Source: Segetibacter sp.
Lineage (GTDB): Bacteria; Bacteroidota; Bacteroidia; Chitinophagales; Chitinophagaceae
Assembly: GCF_025963695.1 (NCBI RefSeq)
Contig: NZ_JAOQAH010000021.1
Location: 1-64,000 of the forward strand
Length of the DNA: 64,000 nt
Direction of reading: 5' to 3'
Shown: piece by piece, positions 26,465 to 35,063 of the stretch
Position numbering within the stretch: position 1 is the first letter of the stretch
Layout: each line of letters begins with the position of its first letter
Translations under genes and position numbers: made by a program
The notes under the pieces: generated by a model
Databases searched by the model: none
Told to the model about the DNA's origin: nothing
Seen by the model: the letters and a program-made list of their open reading frames with translations, nothing else

Positions 26465-27706
26465 TTAAGAGGTAACAAGCATTTCCGCCGACCCTTCCTG
26501 TACTTTTTCCGAAGTGGCTTTGCTGCGTATAATTTTACCTCCAACTACCAGTAATACAAAAGCGCTTAGAGCGCAGCCAGACATAACACCAGCCATAGGC
26601 ATTGCAGTACCATTGTTTAAATAGCTAACAAGAGCTGAGGTGCCGGCACCTATTCCCATTTGCACACTTCCAAGTAGGGCTGAGGCACTACCGGCATTTT
26701 TACTAAAGGGCGCAAGTGATAGGGCAGAGGTGTTCGGAAATGTAAAACCCTGGCAGCTTAGAAAAAGAAAACATAAAATAATTGTGCTATACAAACCCAA
26801 AAATCCAGAGATCGTACCCGTTAATAGCAGCATTCCAATAATTGACTGGCAGAGCAACGCGACAACCACAATTTGCTCACTTTTGTATTTTCTCAGCATG
26901 AGTGTATTCAGCTGGCTCGAAGTAATGAGTCCAATTGCAACGAGCGCAAAGATCCACCCATATTGTTTTTCCGACACTTTATAAATTTCCATAAAAACGG
27001 AAGGGGAGCCAGCTATATAAGCATATAAGCCTGCTGACGCAATTGACCCGGCAAGAGCATAAGTATAAAATTGTGGCTCTTTTGCAACACTTAAAAAACC
27101 TTTGATAATTGGTTTTGGCTTTAGCGAAAAGTTTGGATCGGGCTTCCTGCTTTCGGGTAAATATAAATGAACTGCTAAAAGTACCAGACCTGCCATCATC
27201 GCTAGCACAGCAAATAAATAGTGCCAGCCAAATGACGAGGTTAGGTAACCGCCGAGGGTAGGAGCGATGATTGGCGAAACACCAATAACAAGCATTAACA
27301 GGGAGAAAACTTTGGCATTTTCACTCACCGGAAAAAGGTCTCTCACCATCGCTCTTGATGCAACCATTCCCGAACAGCTTCCAAGCGCCTGTATTAATCG
27401 TAACCATATTAATTGATCGGCTGAAGTTGCTAAAGCACAACCTATAGATGCTACCAGGTACACTGACAGCCCAATGTATAAAGGTTTTTTACGACCATAT
27501 CTATCTAACAGGGGACCGTACAACATTTGGCCAAACGAAATCCCTATAAAAAAACTCGAAAGTGAGAGCGAGATTTTAGCAACAGTAGTATGCAGATCTG
27601 CTGCAATAGAAGGAAACGCAGGCAAATACATATCAATTGAAAAAGGGCCGATCGCCGATAAAAGGCCTAGTATTATAATGAGCTTAAACTTTTGAGTTCC
27701 CTTCAT
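26465..27706 (-). CDS. Bcr/CflA-type drug resistance MFS transporter
   Basis: A 413-residue inner-membrane protein with 12 predicted helices. The N-terminal signature GPFSIDMYLPAFPSIAADL (about 20-38) and the motif-A segment YGPLLDRYGRKKPLY (about 63-77) are typical of the Bcr/CflA drug:proton antiporter subfamily; RLIQALGSCSGMVASRAMV provides the helix-4/5 motif. These exporters move chloramphenicol, bicyclomycin, sulfonamides or small metabolites such as cysteine out of the cell. The gene cysM lies directly upstream on the same strand, 116 bases away, so a role in cysteine export would fit the context. Substrate specificity cannot be read from the sequence. Confidence 0.9.
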   Translation of the reverse strand: MKGTQKFKLIIILGLLSAIGPFSIDMYLPAFPSIAADLHTTVAKISLSLSSFFIGISFGQMLYGPLLDRYGRKKPLYIGLSVYLVASIGCALATSADQLIWLRLIQALGSCSGMVASRAMVRDLFPVSENAKVFSLLMLVIGVSPIIAPTLGGYLTSSFGWHYLFAVLAMMAGLVLLAVHLYLPESRKPDPNFSLKPKPIIKGFLSVAKEPQFYTYALAGSIASAGLYAYIAGSPSVFMEIYKVSEKQYGWIFALVAIGLITSSQLNTLMLRKYKSEQIVVVALLCQSIIGMLLLTGTISGFLGLYSTIILCFLFLSCQGFTFPNTSALSLAPFSKNAGSASALLGSVQMGIGAGTSALVSYLNNGTAMPMAGVMSGCALSAFVLLVVGGKIIRSKATSEKVQEGSAEMLVTS

Positions 27707-27742
27707 GCAAAAGAAAGGTTTTAAAATTGTGCCAAAAGGGGC

Positions 27743-27790
27743 GACTTTTGAGTTTTGACTTTTGAGTTTCTTGAAAGCCTAAACTCAAAA
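27743..27790. repeat. 14-base tandem duplication with inverted third arm
   Basis: GACTTTTGAGTTT(T/C) occurs twice in tandem (27743-27756, 27757-27770), and the inverted arm AAACTCAAAA follows at 27781-27790. The second unit and the arm form a 10-base stem with an 11-base loop. It lies between cysM and the exporter gene and could attenuate or end the cysM transcript, although no T run follows. Confidence 0.6.
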
Positions 27791-27822
27791 TTTTAATCCC
27801 AGAACGCGAAACTCTACACTTT

Positions 27823-28704
27823 CTAATCAAACAAGTCGGAAGACAAATACCGGTCGCCACGGTCGCAAATGATGCAAACTATGACGCCTGAAGTAAGTTC
27901 TTTAGAAAGTTCTATGGCTGCATGTACTGCCCCGCCACTGCTCATTCCGGCAAAAATACCTTCTTCGCGGGCAAGTCGTTTCGTCATAATGCGGGCATCT
28001 TTTTCATCAACTTCAATAATCCGGTCTATTCTCTCTTTTTTAAAAATCTTCGGCAGGTAAGCCTCCTGCCATTTGCGGATGCCTGGAATATGAGAGCCTT
28101 CACTTGGTTGACATCCCACAATTTGAATATTGTTATTCTGTTCTTTTAAATATGCTGATACACCCATAATGGTTCCCGTAGTGCCCATTGCAGAAACAAA
28201 ATGAGTTACTTTACCATCGGTGTCGCGAAATATTTCCGGTCCTGTGGTTCTATAATGCATCGCATGATTGTCAGGGTTTCCAAACTGGTTCAGCATTACA
28301 TACCCACCTTTTTCAACCTGTGCTGTTGCATAATCTATAGCCCCTTCCATTGATTGTGCTTTTGGCGTTAAGATAACTTTCGCTCCAAAAGCCTGCATGG
28401 TCAGTACCCGCTCGCGTGTTGCATCTTCAGGCATAACGATTTCGATCTCTACTTCAAAAAGGCTTGCAATCATTGCAAGCGCTATACCTGTGTTGCCACT
28501 TGTTGCTTCTATTAGTTTAATGCCTGGCTTAATCTCTCCGCGGTCAATAGCTCCTTTGATCATTCCATAAGCCGCCCTGTCTTTTACGCTGCCTCCAGGA
28601 TTGTTTCCTTCGAGTTTCGCATAAACGGTTACCGCCTTATTTGTAACAACTTTTTGTAATTCAACCATCGGTGTATTACCAACGAGATCAAGTATTCCAG
28701 CCAT
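27823..28704 (-). CDS. cysM: Cysteine synthase B (O-acetylserine sulfhydrylase)
   Basis: A 293-residue PLP enzyme of fold type II. The PLP lysine is in NPGGSVKDRAA (Lys41), the substrate loop is EATSGNTGIAL, the phosphate-binding glycines are in SAMGTTGTIMGVSAYL, and the C-terminal GIFAGMSSGGAVHAA is also conserved. It makes cysteine from O-acetylserine and sulfide or thiosulfate. The short length and the absence of a CysE-binding extension favour CysM over CysK, though the two are hard to separate by sequence alone. It starts LDLVGNTPMVEL right after the ATG, so the start is secure. A Bcr/CflA exporter gene lies downstream. Confidence 0.9.
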   Translation of the reverse strand: MAGILDLVGNTPMVELQKVVTNKAVTVYAKLEGNNPGGSVKDRAAYGMIKGAIDRGEIKPGIKLIEATSGNTGIALAMIASLFEVEIEIVMPEDATRERVLTMQAFGAKVILTPKAQSMEGAIDYATAQVEKGGYVMLNQFGNPDNHAMHYRTTGPEIFRDTDGKVTHFVSAMGTTGTIMGVSAYLKEQNNNIQIVGCQPSEGSHIPGIRKWQEAYLPKIFKKERIDRIIEVDEKDARIMTKRLAREEGIFAGMSSGGAVHAAIELSKELTSGVIVCIICDRGDRYLSSDLFD

Positions 28705-29042
28705 TTTAATAAAATTTATTGATGCGGCTGCAAAGGTCTAGTATGAATACCAGATAAAGAAAATTTTAAAGGATTATGTGATTTTCGTGACGAAGGAAAC
28801 CGGAGGTAAGTCACCGGGTTATTAAGTAAATAAGTTAAGCGACGGCTTATTACTCGAATTTGCTATTTCCATTAAGTTCTTGCTGTTGTTAATTTTGAGA
28901 AGGAGTGTAAGCGTTTTGGTATCAGCAATAGTATTTCAATGAAGCAATTGTTGCGTCGCACCCTTTTACAGTATTGCGTAAAATCAGCCTTAAAACATTC
29001 TCCGCGTACAGCTATTAATTAAAATTTATTAAAAATTTCATT
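28705..29042. other. Intergenic region of 338 bases
   Basis: It holds one copy of the dispersed repeat (28946-28969) and AT-rich sequence ahead of cysM. No gene was recognised. Confidence 0.4.
28946..28969 (+). repeat. Dispersed intergenic repeat, copy F
   Basis: This is of the TGCGTCGCA subtype with flanks AATTGT and CCCTTTTAC. It lies about 240 bases upstream of the cysM start and 74 bases past the stop of the glutaminase-like gene. Confidence 0.75.
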
Positions 29043-29669
29043 TTAGCTTAAGAAAGATGGCTTTGATTTTCTCAAATCATTGAATAGAGTTATTGTCCTT
29101 AAAACTTTTCTTTTATTAAAACGCAGCTGAGCCTTGCCTTTTGTTGACACACCGTTTATGCCTGACACTCCTTGCATCGTCCATTTATAATTACGCATGT
29201 TTCTCTTGTACCATTTGTCTTTCCCGATTTTTGCCGGAAAAATATAAACCCTACCACTTTTTAATAAATGGTAGCTATGGGGGTTGTCTGTTACGTTGCT
29301 TGCCCAATCTTCTACTTTTATTAACGAATCGGAGGTAGCCGGATCTATTATATAACAGATTAATTTACCTTCTTCCGTTACCGGGATGGCTGCTGCTACA
29401 TGATATTTCCACATGTTTTTGAGATAGCCGATCTTTTTAAAAACGTAACCGCTAAAAACCCAGCCCTTGTAATTAGGAATATTCCATTCATCCAGCAGGA
29501 TGCAAATTGCATTTGCCCTGTCTTCGCAATCATTATTTGCATCGCTCCATCTGAAAAGGGAGCAATTTTTAAAAAATGCGAAAAGAAGCGCTGCCTGTTC
29601 TTTTGAAATGCCTGAACCTTTTTCTATTTCATCTGATAAGGACCCGGCGAAGATGGTTTTTATTATCAA
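29043..29669 (-). CDS. Protein-glutaminase-like (protein deamidase) domain protein
   Basis: About 208 residues. The central part resembles the protein-glutaminase fold known from Chryseobacterium. A catalytic-type Cys48 lies in NNDCEDRANAI, His90 in WKYHVAAAIP and Asp109 in YIIDPATSD. The spacings (42 and 19) are close to those I recall for the Chryseobacterium triad Cys156-His197-Asp217. Such enzymes convert protein-bound glutamine to glutamate. The start is uncertain: no ATG precedes the domain, the frame opens with TTG at 29669 and a stop lies seven codons upstream. There is no signal peptide or pro-region, unlike the secreted Chryseobacterium enzyme, so the gene may be 5'-truncated or encode a cytoplasmic variant. 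The C-terminal 60 residues are strongly basic. Confidence 0.6.
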   Translation of the reverse strand: MIIKTIFAGSLSDEIEKGSGISKEQAALLFAFFKNCSLFRWSDANNDCEDRANAICILLDEWNIPNYKGWVFSGYVFKKIGYLKNMWKYHVAAAIPVTEEGKLICYIIDPATSDSLIKVEDWASNVTDNPHSYHLLKSGRVYIFPAKIGKDKWYKRNMRNYKWTMQGVSGINGVSTKGKAQLRFNKRKVLRTITLFNDLRKSKPSFLS

Positions 29670-29775
29670 GCGTTTAGCGTTTGTTGGCTAAGATACTTAA
29701 GCACATTGCATTTTGTTTACCAAGATAAATTAGCAGGGCAAATGCGCGTTCTTGCTCCTGTAAAATTTGCGGCTG

Positions 29776-29795
29776 AGGAGTGTGACACAACGAAG
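29776..29795 (-). repeat. Partial copy of the dispersed repeat (copy G)
   Basis: On the minus strand the core reads TGTGTCACA, a perfect inverted repeat around the central T; the 3' half of the repeat is not conserved. Confidence 0.5.
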
Positions 29796-29906
29796 AAGCA
29801 CAATGTACCGATGGTGGCAACAAAAAGAAAAATACAATCTTGCGAAGTTTGATGACAATTGGTGCAACATGGCCGGCGCCCAAATCTGTTTTCCATACAT
29901 TTGGCT

Positions 29907-31208
29907 ATGAAAAAGGCTTTGCTTGATAGCTTTCTTTGGCGCGGAATTTATTTTATCACAACACTTTTCCTAAATGTCGCCATCGCCAGGATTTATGAAG
30001 CTCCAAAAAGCGGCTGGATTTATTTTATCTCAAATAATTTTTACCTGGTTGTATTGATAGGAGGGCTGAGCCTTGATTCGAGCATGAGTTATTTTAGTGC
30101 CAGTAACAGAATTGCCGCCAATAAACTTGCTTTAATTTCTGTCATCTGGCCTTTTATCGTAGCGCTTTTAAGTATAGCCTGTACTATCTTTTTAATCAGG
30201 GGTAATTTTATCACTTCGGACTATTTGTTTTTATTCGTTGCAGGCGCTGCTTATACATTCGGGATATCGCTTAATAATTTTTTTACATCGCTGTTCTATG
30301 CCAGGCAGAACTATGCCGTACCTAATATCCTGATGAGTATTATAAATGCAATGGTTATTATTTTGATACCTTTTTTTACCAAAGGTTATATGGGTTTAGA
30401 CAGGGGGCAGTTTCTATATATTTATTTTCTGCAATTCATACTACAGGGTATAGGACTGGCTATTTTATATCTCGTTCTTTATTCTCCTGTAAGGCAATTA
30501 CAATTTCCCTCTCTGCCCGAGTATAAAACGCTTTTTAGATTTGCAATAGTAGCCTTGTTTGCCAATATTGCTTATTACCTCATCAACCGTGTGGATTATC
30601 TTTTTGTTGAAGCCTGGTGTTCATCAAAGTCGTTAGGTAACTACGTGCAAGTGTCTAAGATGGGGCAGTTGTTTTTAATTATTCCGTCTATTATTGCAAG
30701 CGCCGTTTATCCACAGGCAGCAAAAGGGGAAAACGCAAATATGGGAAAATACATTTTGCGAATTATTACGCTCTTTGTGCCATTATATCTATTAATCATT
30801 ATTGTTTCGTATTTCTTTAGTAGCCCGGTTTTTATATGGTTGTTTGGTAAAACATTCGATGAAATGTACGTTCCGTTTCTTGTGCTGCTGCCGGGTATTC
30901 TTTTCTTGTCGATGCACACCGTTATAGCTGCTTTTTTTGGGGCGAAAAACAAACCTTCTTATAATGTAATAAGTACCGGGGCTGGCCTGGTGGTTGTGTT
31001 GATTGGAGATTTATTTCTAATAAAAAAAATGGGCATTACCGGTGCAGCCCTGGTAAGTTCGCTTGGTTATACAACCGCTTTTATAGTTTCAATGATACTG
31101 TTTATGCAAAAAACAGCAATTGGATGGCGGGATATTTTTACCACCGAAGTTTTTAAATTAAAAACCTATACTTCCCTTATCGCTAATCGTTCTTTAAATT
31201 CAAAGTAA
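29907..31208 (+). CDS. Polysaccharide flippase (Wzx-like, MATE/PST fold)
   Basis: The ATG at 29907 (KKALLDSFLWRGIYFITTLF) is preferred over an upstream one because it begins the first helix; the protein is then 433 residues. About 12-14 membrane helices are spread along it. Recognisable family features are the early NVAIARIYEAPKSGWIYFIS stretch, the NRVDYLFVEAWCSSKSLGNY loop near the middle, and a second-half helix ending FIVSMILFM. Such proteins move lipid-linked oligosaccharide repeat units across the inner membrane for O-antigen or exopolysaccharide assembly. The stop codon overlaps the start of the glycosyltransferase gene by one base, so the two are coupled. No polymerase or other glycan genes are nearby, which is unusual. 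Confidence 0.8.
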   Translation: MKKALLDSFLWRGIYFITTLFLNVAIARIYEAPKSGWIYFISNNFYLVVLIGGLSLDSSMSYFSASNRIAANKLALISVIWPFIVALLSIACTIFLIRGNFITSDYLFLFVAGAAYTFGISLNNFFTSLFYARQNYAVPNILMSIINAMVIILIPFFTKGYMGLDRGQFLYIYFLQFILQGIGLAILYLVLYSPVRQLQFPSLPEYKTLFRFAIVALFANIAYYLINRVDYLFVEAWCSSKSLGNYVQVSKMGQLFLIIPSIIASAVYPQAAKGENANMGKYILRIITLFVPLYLLIIIVSYFFSSPVFIWLFGKTFDEMYVPFLVLLPGILFLSMHTVIAAFFGAKNKPSYNVISTGAGLVVVLIGDLFLIKKMGITGAALVSSLGYTTAFIVSMILFMQKTAIGWRDIFTTEVFKLKTYTSLIANRSLNSK

Positions 31209-32359
31209 TGCATATTGTGGTTTTTCCGGGATGGTATCCGAGCAAAATAGATAAATTGAGTGGCGATTTTATTCAAAGACACATGCATGCCATTGCTCAG
31301 AATTGTAGAGTATCTGTGGTGTTTCCGGTAAAAGATCACTCAATAATTAAGAGGGATGTTGTGACCATTAAAAATGGGAATCTCACGGAACTATATTATT
31401 ATTATCCGTCATTAAGTTCTATAAAATGGCTTGATAATCTGCTGTCTTTTCTGTGTTACAACTATTACTGTTTACAAACTGCACGGTCGTTACACCGCGA
31501 TGAAAAAATAAGTATTGCCCAATTGTATGTTTTGCAAAAGAATCATTTGATTGGCTTCCTGCTGAAGATGCTTTATAAAGTTCCTTATGTAGTTTCTGAG
31601 CAGTCTACATTGTACGTGGATGGCAGGTTTGAAAAAATGAGTGCAGTTAAAAAGAAGATTTTTAAGTGGGTATTTAGAAAAAGTGATTCTTTTCACGCGG
31701 TTTCAAATTACCTGTCTAATTCACTAAAAAGTAAACTTGCTATAGATAAAGAAGGTGTTGTGATACCCAACATTGTTGATTCTGATCTTTTTTACTACAA
31801 TCATGAGTTAACTAACGAAACGGTAACTTTTGTACATGTATCGAATATGACGCATCAAAAAAATGTGGAAGGGATGTTACAGGCATTTGCAGATGTGAAG
31901 AAGGTAACAACAAATTTTATTCTAAATCTTGTTGGGCCTTTGCCGTCTTCTATCGGTTCTTTGGTAAATCAGCTAGACTTATCGCGGAATACGGTTATCT
32001 GGAATGAACGGAATTATAAGGAGGTTGCAGCAATAATGCAACAAAGCGATGTGTTTGTGTTTTTTACCCGTCATGAGACTTTTGGTTGTGTAATAATAGA
32101 AGCCAACGCTTGCGGATTACCAGTAATTGTAACTGATCTGGAAGTAACGAGGGAATTAATTGAAGACAATTTTAATGGTGTATTTGTAGAAAGTGAAAAT
32201 GTAAAAGACCTTTCAGATAAGATTTTATTAATGATTGGTAATCATCAAACATTTGATCCTATAGCAGTTTCGATACAAACGCGTAACAAATTTAATTATC
32301 AGCGAATCGGTCGCGAATTTCTCAACTGGTTTAACCTCGTCAAAGAAAAATCTTTATAA
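31208..32359 (+). CDS. GT4-family glycosyltransferase
   Basis: A 383-residue cytoplasmic or membrane-associated enzyme with the GT-B fold. The N-terminal domain begins HIVVFPGWYPSKIDKLSGDF and continues to about residue 185. The C-terminal nucleotide-sugar domain has FVHVSNMTHQKNVEGMLQAF (about 210-230), the NWERN-like strand and the E-x7-E segment ETFGCVIIEANACGLPVIV near 293-311. It would transfer a sugar from a nucleotide donor to the glycan carried by the flippase encoded just upstream. The sugar and acceptor are not evident. The gene is coupled to the flippase by a one-base overlap. Confidence 0.87.
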   Translation: MHIVVFPGWYPSKIDKLSGDFIQRHMHAIAQNCRVSVVFPVKDHSIIKRDVVTIKNGNLTELYYYYPSLSSIKWLDNLLSFLCYNYYCLQTARSLHRDEKISIAQLYVLQKNHLIGFLLKMLYKVPYVVSEQSTLYVDGRFEKMSAVKKKIFKWVFRKSDSFHAVSNYLSNSLKSKLAIDKEGVVIPNIVDSDLFYYNHELTNETVTFVHVSNMTHQKNVEGMLQAFADVKKVTTNFILNLVGPLPSSIGSLVNQLDLSRNTVIWNERNYKEVAAIMQQSDVFVFFTRHETFGCVIIEANACGLPVIVTDLEVTRELIEDNFNGVFVESENVKDLSDKILLMIGNHQTFDPIAVSIQTRNKFNYQRIGREFLNWFNLVKEKSL

Positions 32360-32445
32360 TACTGCGTACTTTAAATAGGTTGATTTTTTTGTTTTTAATA
32401 GCCTTCCTTATCACTATTAAACTTTTTTACCCTGCTTACGCAAAA

Positions 32446-32952
32446 ATGAATTTAATTTGCTCTCCAATATCCTTGTTAAAACTTCAATCCACCCCAATAC
32501 AAGTGAATACTAAAGATATTTCCCCCCTACATATTTTATTTGCGGATGATGATTCCGACGAATCATATTTGTTTAATGAGGCCCTCGAACATTCGCATTT
32601 AAACGTTGTATTATCACAGGCCAACAACGGCAATAGTCTTTTGTCGTTTCTTAAAACGAACCCCTTACCAGACCTTGTAATTATTGATATTAATATGCCC
32701 CATAAAGATGGGCTTGAGGCGCTGGCTGAAATAAGAAGTTATCCCGAATTCTTATCACTCCCGCTTGTTATTTATTCGACCACTACAAATTCAAAAATTA
32801 TTGAAGCCAGCTTTCAGAAAGGCGCTAATTTGTTTGTAGTTAAACCTAATAATTTTGATGGAATGGTGCAGGTGGTAAAGAAAATCGGTGCAATTAATTG
32901 GAAAAACAATGGAAAGCCTTCAATTGAAAACTTTGTGGTGACAGAAGATTAG
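32446..32952 (+). CDS. Single-domain response regulator
   Basis: The ATG at 32446 is taken as start (168 residues); the frame extends upstream to a TTG at 32380 but that would add a hydrophobic stretch unusual for a receiver. The receiver domain covers about 30-150, with acidic pocket FADDDSDESYL, phospho-acceptor Asp81 in VIIDINMPHKDG, the Thr/Ser of VIYSTTTN and Lys in LFVVKPNNFDG. It has no output domain, like the CheY/Rcp type common in Bacteroidota, which often pass phosphate between kinases. The short extension before the domain is atypical. The partner kinase is not known; the nearest kinase gene is at 35064-36122. Confidence 0.82.
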   Translation: MNLICSPISLLKLQSTPIQVNTKDISPLHILFADDDSDESYLFNEALEHSHLNVVLSQANNGNSLLSFLKTNPLPDLVIIDINMPHKDGLEALAEIRSYPEFLSLPLVIYSTTTNSKIIEASFQKGANLFVVKPNNFDGMVQVVKKIGAINWKNNGKPSIENFVVTED

Positions 32953-33022
32953 CAAACACCAACCGCTATTTGTTTGGCATAATTGTTTTTGTATTTCTAA
33001 TATAACAATTAAAATTACTATT

Positions 33023-33196
33023 ATGCCACTCTCCAACGACAACCAGGATTATGGACAAAGCGATGAAAAAAACAAACAGAATAATACGCTTCGGAAAGCT
33101 GATGAAGATAAATTGACGACTGATGATTTGAAGGGAAAAAAAGTAGACCGCGACCCCGGAAGTGAAGAGGAGGAACCTAGTGAACAGGAGAAGTAA
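33023..33196 (+). CDS. Small acidic, disordered protein
   Basis: A 57-residue frame, MPLSNDNQDYGQSDEKNKQN at the start and EEEEPSEQEK at the end. It is nearly all polar or charged, with no hydrophobic core, so it is expected to be unfolded. An AT-rich leader precedes it, and a perfect 23-base hairpin terminator begins two bases after its stop, which supports it being expressed. I know of no family; similar small Glu/Lys/Asp-rich proteins are common in Bacteroidota and are sometimes stress-induced. Confidence 0.5.
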   Translation: MPLSNDNQDYGQSDEKNKQNNTLRKADEDKLTTDDLKGKKVDRDPGSEEEEPSEQEK

Positions 33197-33197
33197 T

Positions 33198-33249
33198 AAA
33201 AATGCATAAAAAACGCAGGCCGTACAGCCTGCGTTTTTTATGCATTTTT
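33198..33249. terminator. Bidirectional terminator with 23-base perfect stem
   Basis: The left arm (33198-33220) and right arm (33227-33249) are exact reverse complements around the loop CGTACA. The GC-rich top ACGCAGGC/GCCTGCGT is flanked by A runs on one side and T runs on the other, so it works for both strands. It sits between convergent genes ending at 33196 and 33280. Confidence 0.9.
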
Positions 33250-33279
33250 ATGAAGAAATTTATAACTAAAGAGAAGAAC

Positions 33280-33729
33280 TTAGACCCCAAACTGCCTAAA
33301 ATGGTGATCGAGATGTTTGTACATTCCGGCGCTCCATTCCACAGGGCTAAGCTTTCCAAAAAATGAGTGGGGGTACAATGTTACTTTTTCAGGACCTCCT
33401 TTAGAAAACTTATCTATTAATTCCAGCAGTTTTGCTTTTTCTTTTTCGAAATTTCGCTGATCAATAACAAGAAAACTTTTATCGGTTGGTGTATTTTTTC
33501 CGAAAGGTTTTTCATTAGTAAAACGCGACCTCAAGAAGGGCCCAATTATTCGACCAATAAACATTCTTGGTGGATGCTTTTCACCTACGGCAACTTCCAT
33601 CGCTGCACTGCAATGCGCAAGCATCTGGGCCACTTCCATTTTACCCCATAATCTCGCTGAGTTAGGTTGTAGTTTTTGCATGCGTTGTTTTATCTCTTCA
33701 AGTGCTTCAGGTTGAAATAAATTTTTCAT
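33280..33729 (-). CDS. DUF1569 (DinB-like fold) protein
   Basis: A 149-residue cytoplasmic protein. The sequence RLWGKMEVAQMLAHCSAAMEVA near residues 27-48 and the end SPVEWSAGMYKHLDHHFRQF are hallmarks of DUF1569, a branch of the DinB/YfiT four-helix-bundle superfamily whose members hold a metal with three histidines (here in AQMLAHC and YKHLDHH). The reaction is unknown; relatives are thiol transferases. It is monocistronic, and its end faces the 33198-33249 terminator. Confidence 0.85.
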   Translation of the reverse strand: MKNLFQPEALEEIKQRMQKLQPNSARLWGKMEVAQMLAHCSAAMEVAVGEKHPPRMFIGRIIGPFLRSRFTNEKPFGKNTPTDKSFLVIDQRNFEKEKAKLLELIDKFSKGGPEKVTLYPHSFFGKLSPVEWSAGMYKHLDHHFRQFGV

Positions 33730-33946
33730 ATAAGTAGGTTAGTATTAATCACAATAAGTTGATACTAAGATAAATATTAAATGAAGAAGATGAGAATAAC
33801 TTTCGACCCTGTTACAAAAATGACACCCCCAAACTGGCATTTCAAGCTTTTTAACTTCCGAGCTAACAAACTCAATTTATCACGAGCGTGAGAGCTGGTA
33901 TAATTTTGGCCAATAACAACTCGTACAATCATTAAATCTTGTAATC

Positions 33947-34312
33947 ATGAAAAAAATATTTGTTGCATTATTCGTACTTTCTTTTTCTTTGGCAAATGCG
34001 CAGGAAGAAGACAAAAGCGTACGAAAAGAAATAGCAAAAGATGCTAAAGCGACAGGTCGTTTTATAAAGAAAAGTGCTAAAGCGACAGGACGGGCAGTTT
34101 CAAAAGGGGCTAACGCAGCTGGGGGAAAAGCTGCTGAAGTTGCGTCTAAAGGCCAGTCAGAAATTGTTGATAAAACCTACGAAGGAAAAGCAGGGCCTGG
34201 TGGTGAAACCGTTTATATAACCAATGAGTCGAAGTATTACTGGGTAGATAAAAAGGGCCACCGGCATTATGTAGAAGAGAGCAAGCTACGAGACAAACAA
34301 CCTCAAGAATAA
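33947..34312 (+). CDS. Small secreted basic protein with short internal repeats
   Basis: A 121-residue exported protein with a signal peptide ending SFSLANAQ. The mature chain is rich in Lys and Ala, with a repeated KATGR unit (residues about 36-41 and 49-54) in an alpha-helical stretch KKSAKATGRAVSKGANAAGG, and a C-terminal part GGETVYITNESKYYWVDKKG followed by HRHYVEESKLRDK. The last section resembles the ends of small PBCV-like or cell-surface basic proteins of Chitinophagaceae; no function is known. A TAATTTTG promoter-like box lies at 33901-33908 and a terminator follows the gene. Confidence 0.65.
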   Translation: MKKIFVALFVLSFSLANAQEEDKSVRKEIAKDAKATGRFIKKSAKATGRAVSKGANAAGGKAAEVASKGQSEIVDKTYEGKAGPGGETVYITNESKYYWVDKKGHRHYVEESKLRDKQPQE

Positions 34313-34329
34313 CAAACACTTTTTAAAAG

Positions 34330-34355
34330 GCCGCTTCGACTGAAGCGGCTTTTTA
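34330..34355 (+). terminator. Rho-independent terminator
   Basis: An 8-base stem (GCCGCTTC with GAAGCGGC) encloses a 4-base loop. It is preceded by an A run and followed by TTTTTAA. It ends the upstream small-protein gene. Confidence 0.85.
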
Positions 34356-34421
34356 ATGGAAGAATATTTTTGTGTCGAAATTTTAAAGCTGCAATGCGTA
34401 TTAATTGTACTACGGCTGCAA

Positions 34422-34973
34422 TCAGTATCTATCAAATTCATTCGGCCAACCTTCATCTAAAAGACCTTTTATTTTTTCCTCAACTGCCTTCTCCTGTGCT
34501 TGCATGAAACCAACTAGTTTTTCTGATACAGCTTCATCGCTCATAGCGATCATTTTCGCAGCTAAAATTCCTGCATTCTTTGATGCGTTTAATGCAACAG
34601 TTGCCACTGGCACCCCGTTTGGCATTTGCAAGATTGATAAAATTGAATCCCAACCGTCAATACTATTTGAAGATTTTACAGGAACCCCGATAACTGGAAG
34701 GGGGGTGATGGCCGCTACCATTCCCGGCAAATGAGCAGCGCCTCCCGCTCCTGCAATGATCACTTTCAATCCTCGTTCTTTTGCTGTCCTTGCGTACTCA
34801 ACCATCCGCAATGGCGTTCTATGTGCAGATACTACGGTTAGCTCAAAAGCGATTTCGAAATCTTTTAAAACATCCGCAGCAGCTTTCATTACTGAAAGAT
34901 CACTGTCGCTACCCATGATTATTCCGACCAACGGTGTTGTAGAAAATGCATTTTGATCCTTCTGACCTGCCAT
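34422..34973 (-). CDS. purE: N5-carboxyaminoimidazole ribonucleotide mutase
   Basis: A 183-residue cytoplasmic enzyme of de novo purine synthesis that moves the carboxyl group from N5-CAIR to give CAIR. The class I PurE pattern is clear: GIIMGSDSDLSVMKAAADVL (about 17-36), VVSAHRTPLRMVEYA with the catalytic His, and AGAGGAAHLPGMVAAITPLP. The gene appears isolated from other pur genes in this window; purK is not seen beside it. The ATG at 34973 is the natural start. Confidence 0.93.
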   Translation of the reverse strand: MAGQKDQNAFSTTPLVGIIMGSDSDLSVMKAAADVLKDFEIAFELTVVSAHRTPLRMVEYARTAKERGLKVIIAGAGGAAHLPGMVAAITPLPVIGVPVKSSNSIDGWDSILSILQMPNGVPVATVALNASKNAGILAAKMIAMSDEAVSEKLVGFMQAQEKAVEEKIKGLLDEGWPNEFDRY

Positions 34974-35063
34974 TATAACTAATTTAAATATTTATAGAAT
35001 TCATAAAGTGCGTAAATATAATTATAGTAAAAGAATTAAGATAAGACGGAGCAGATGAGGAGC

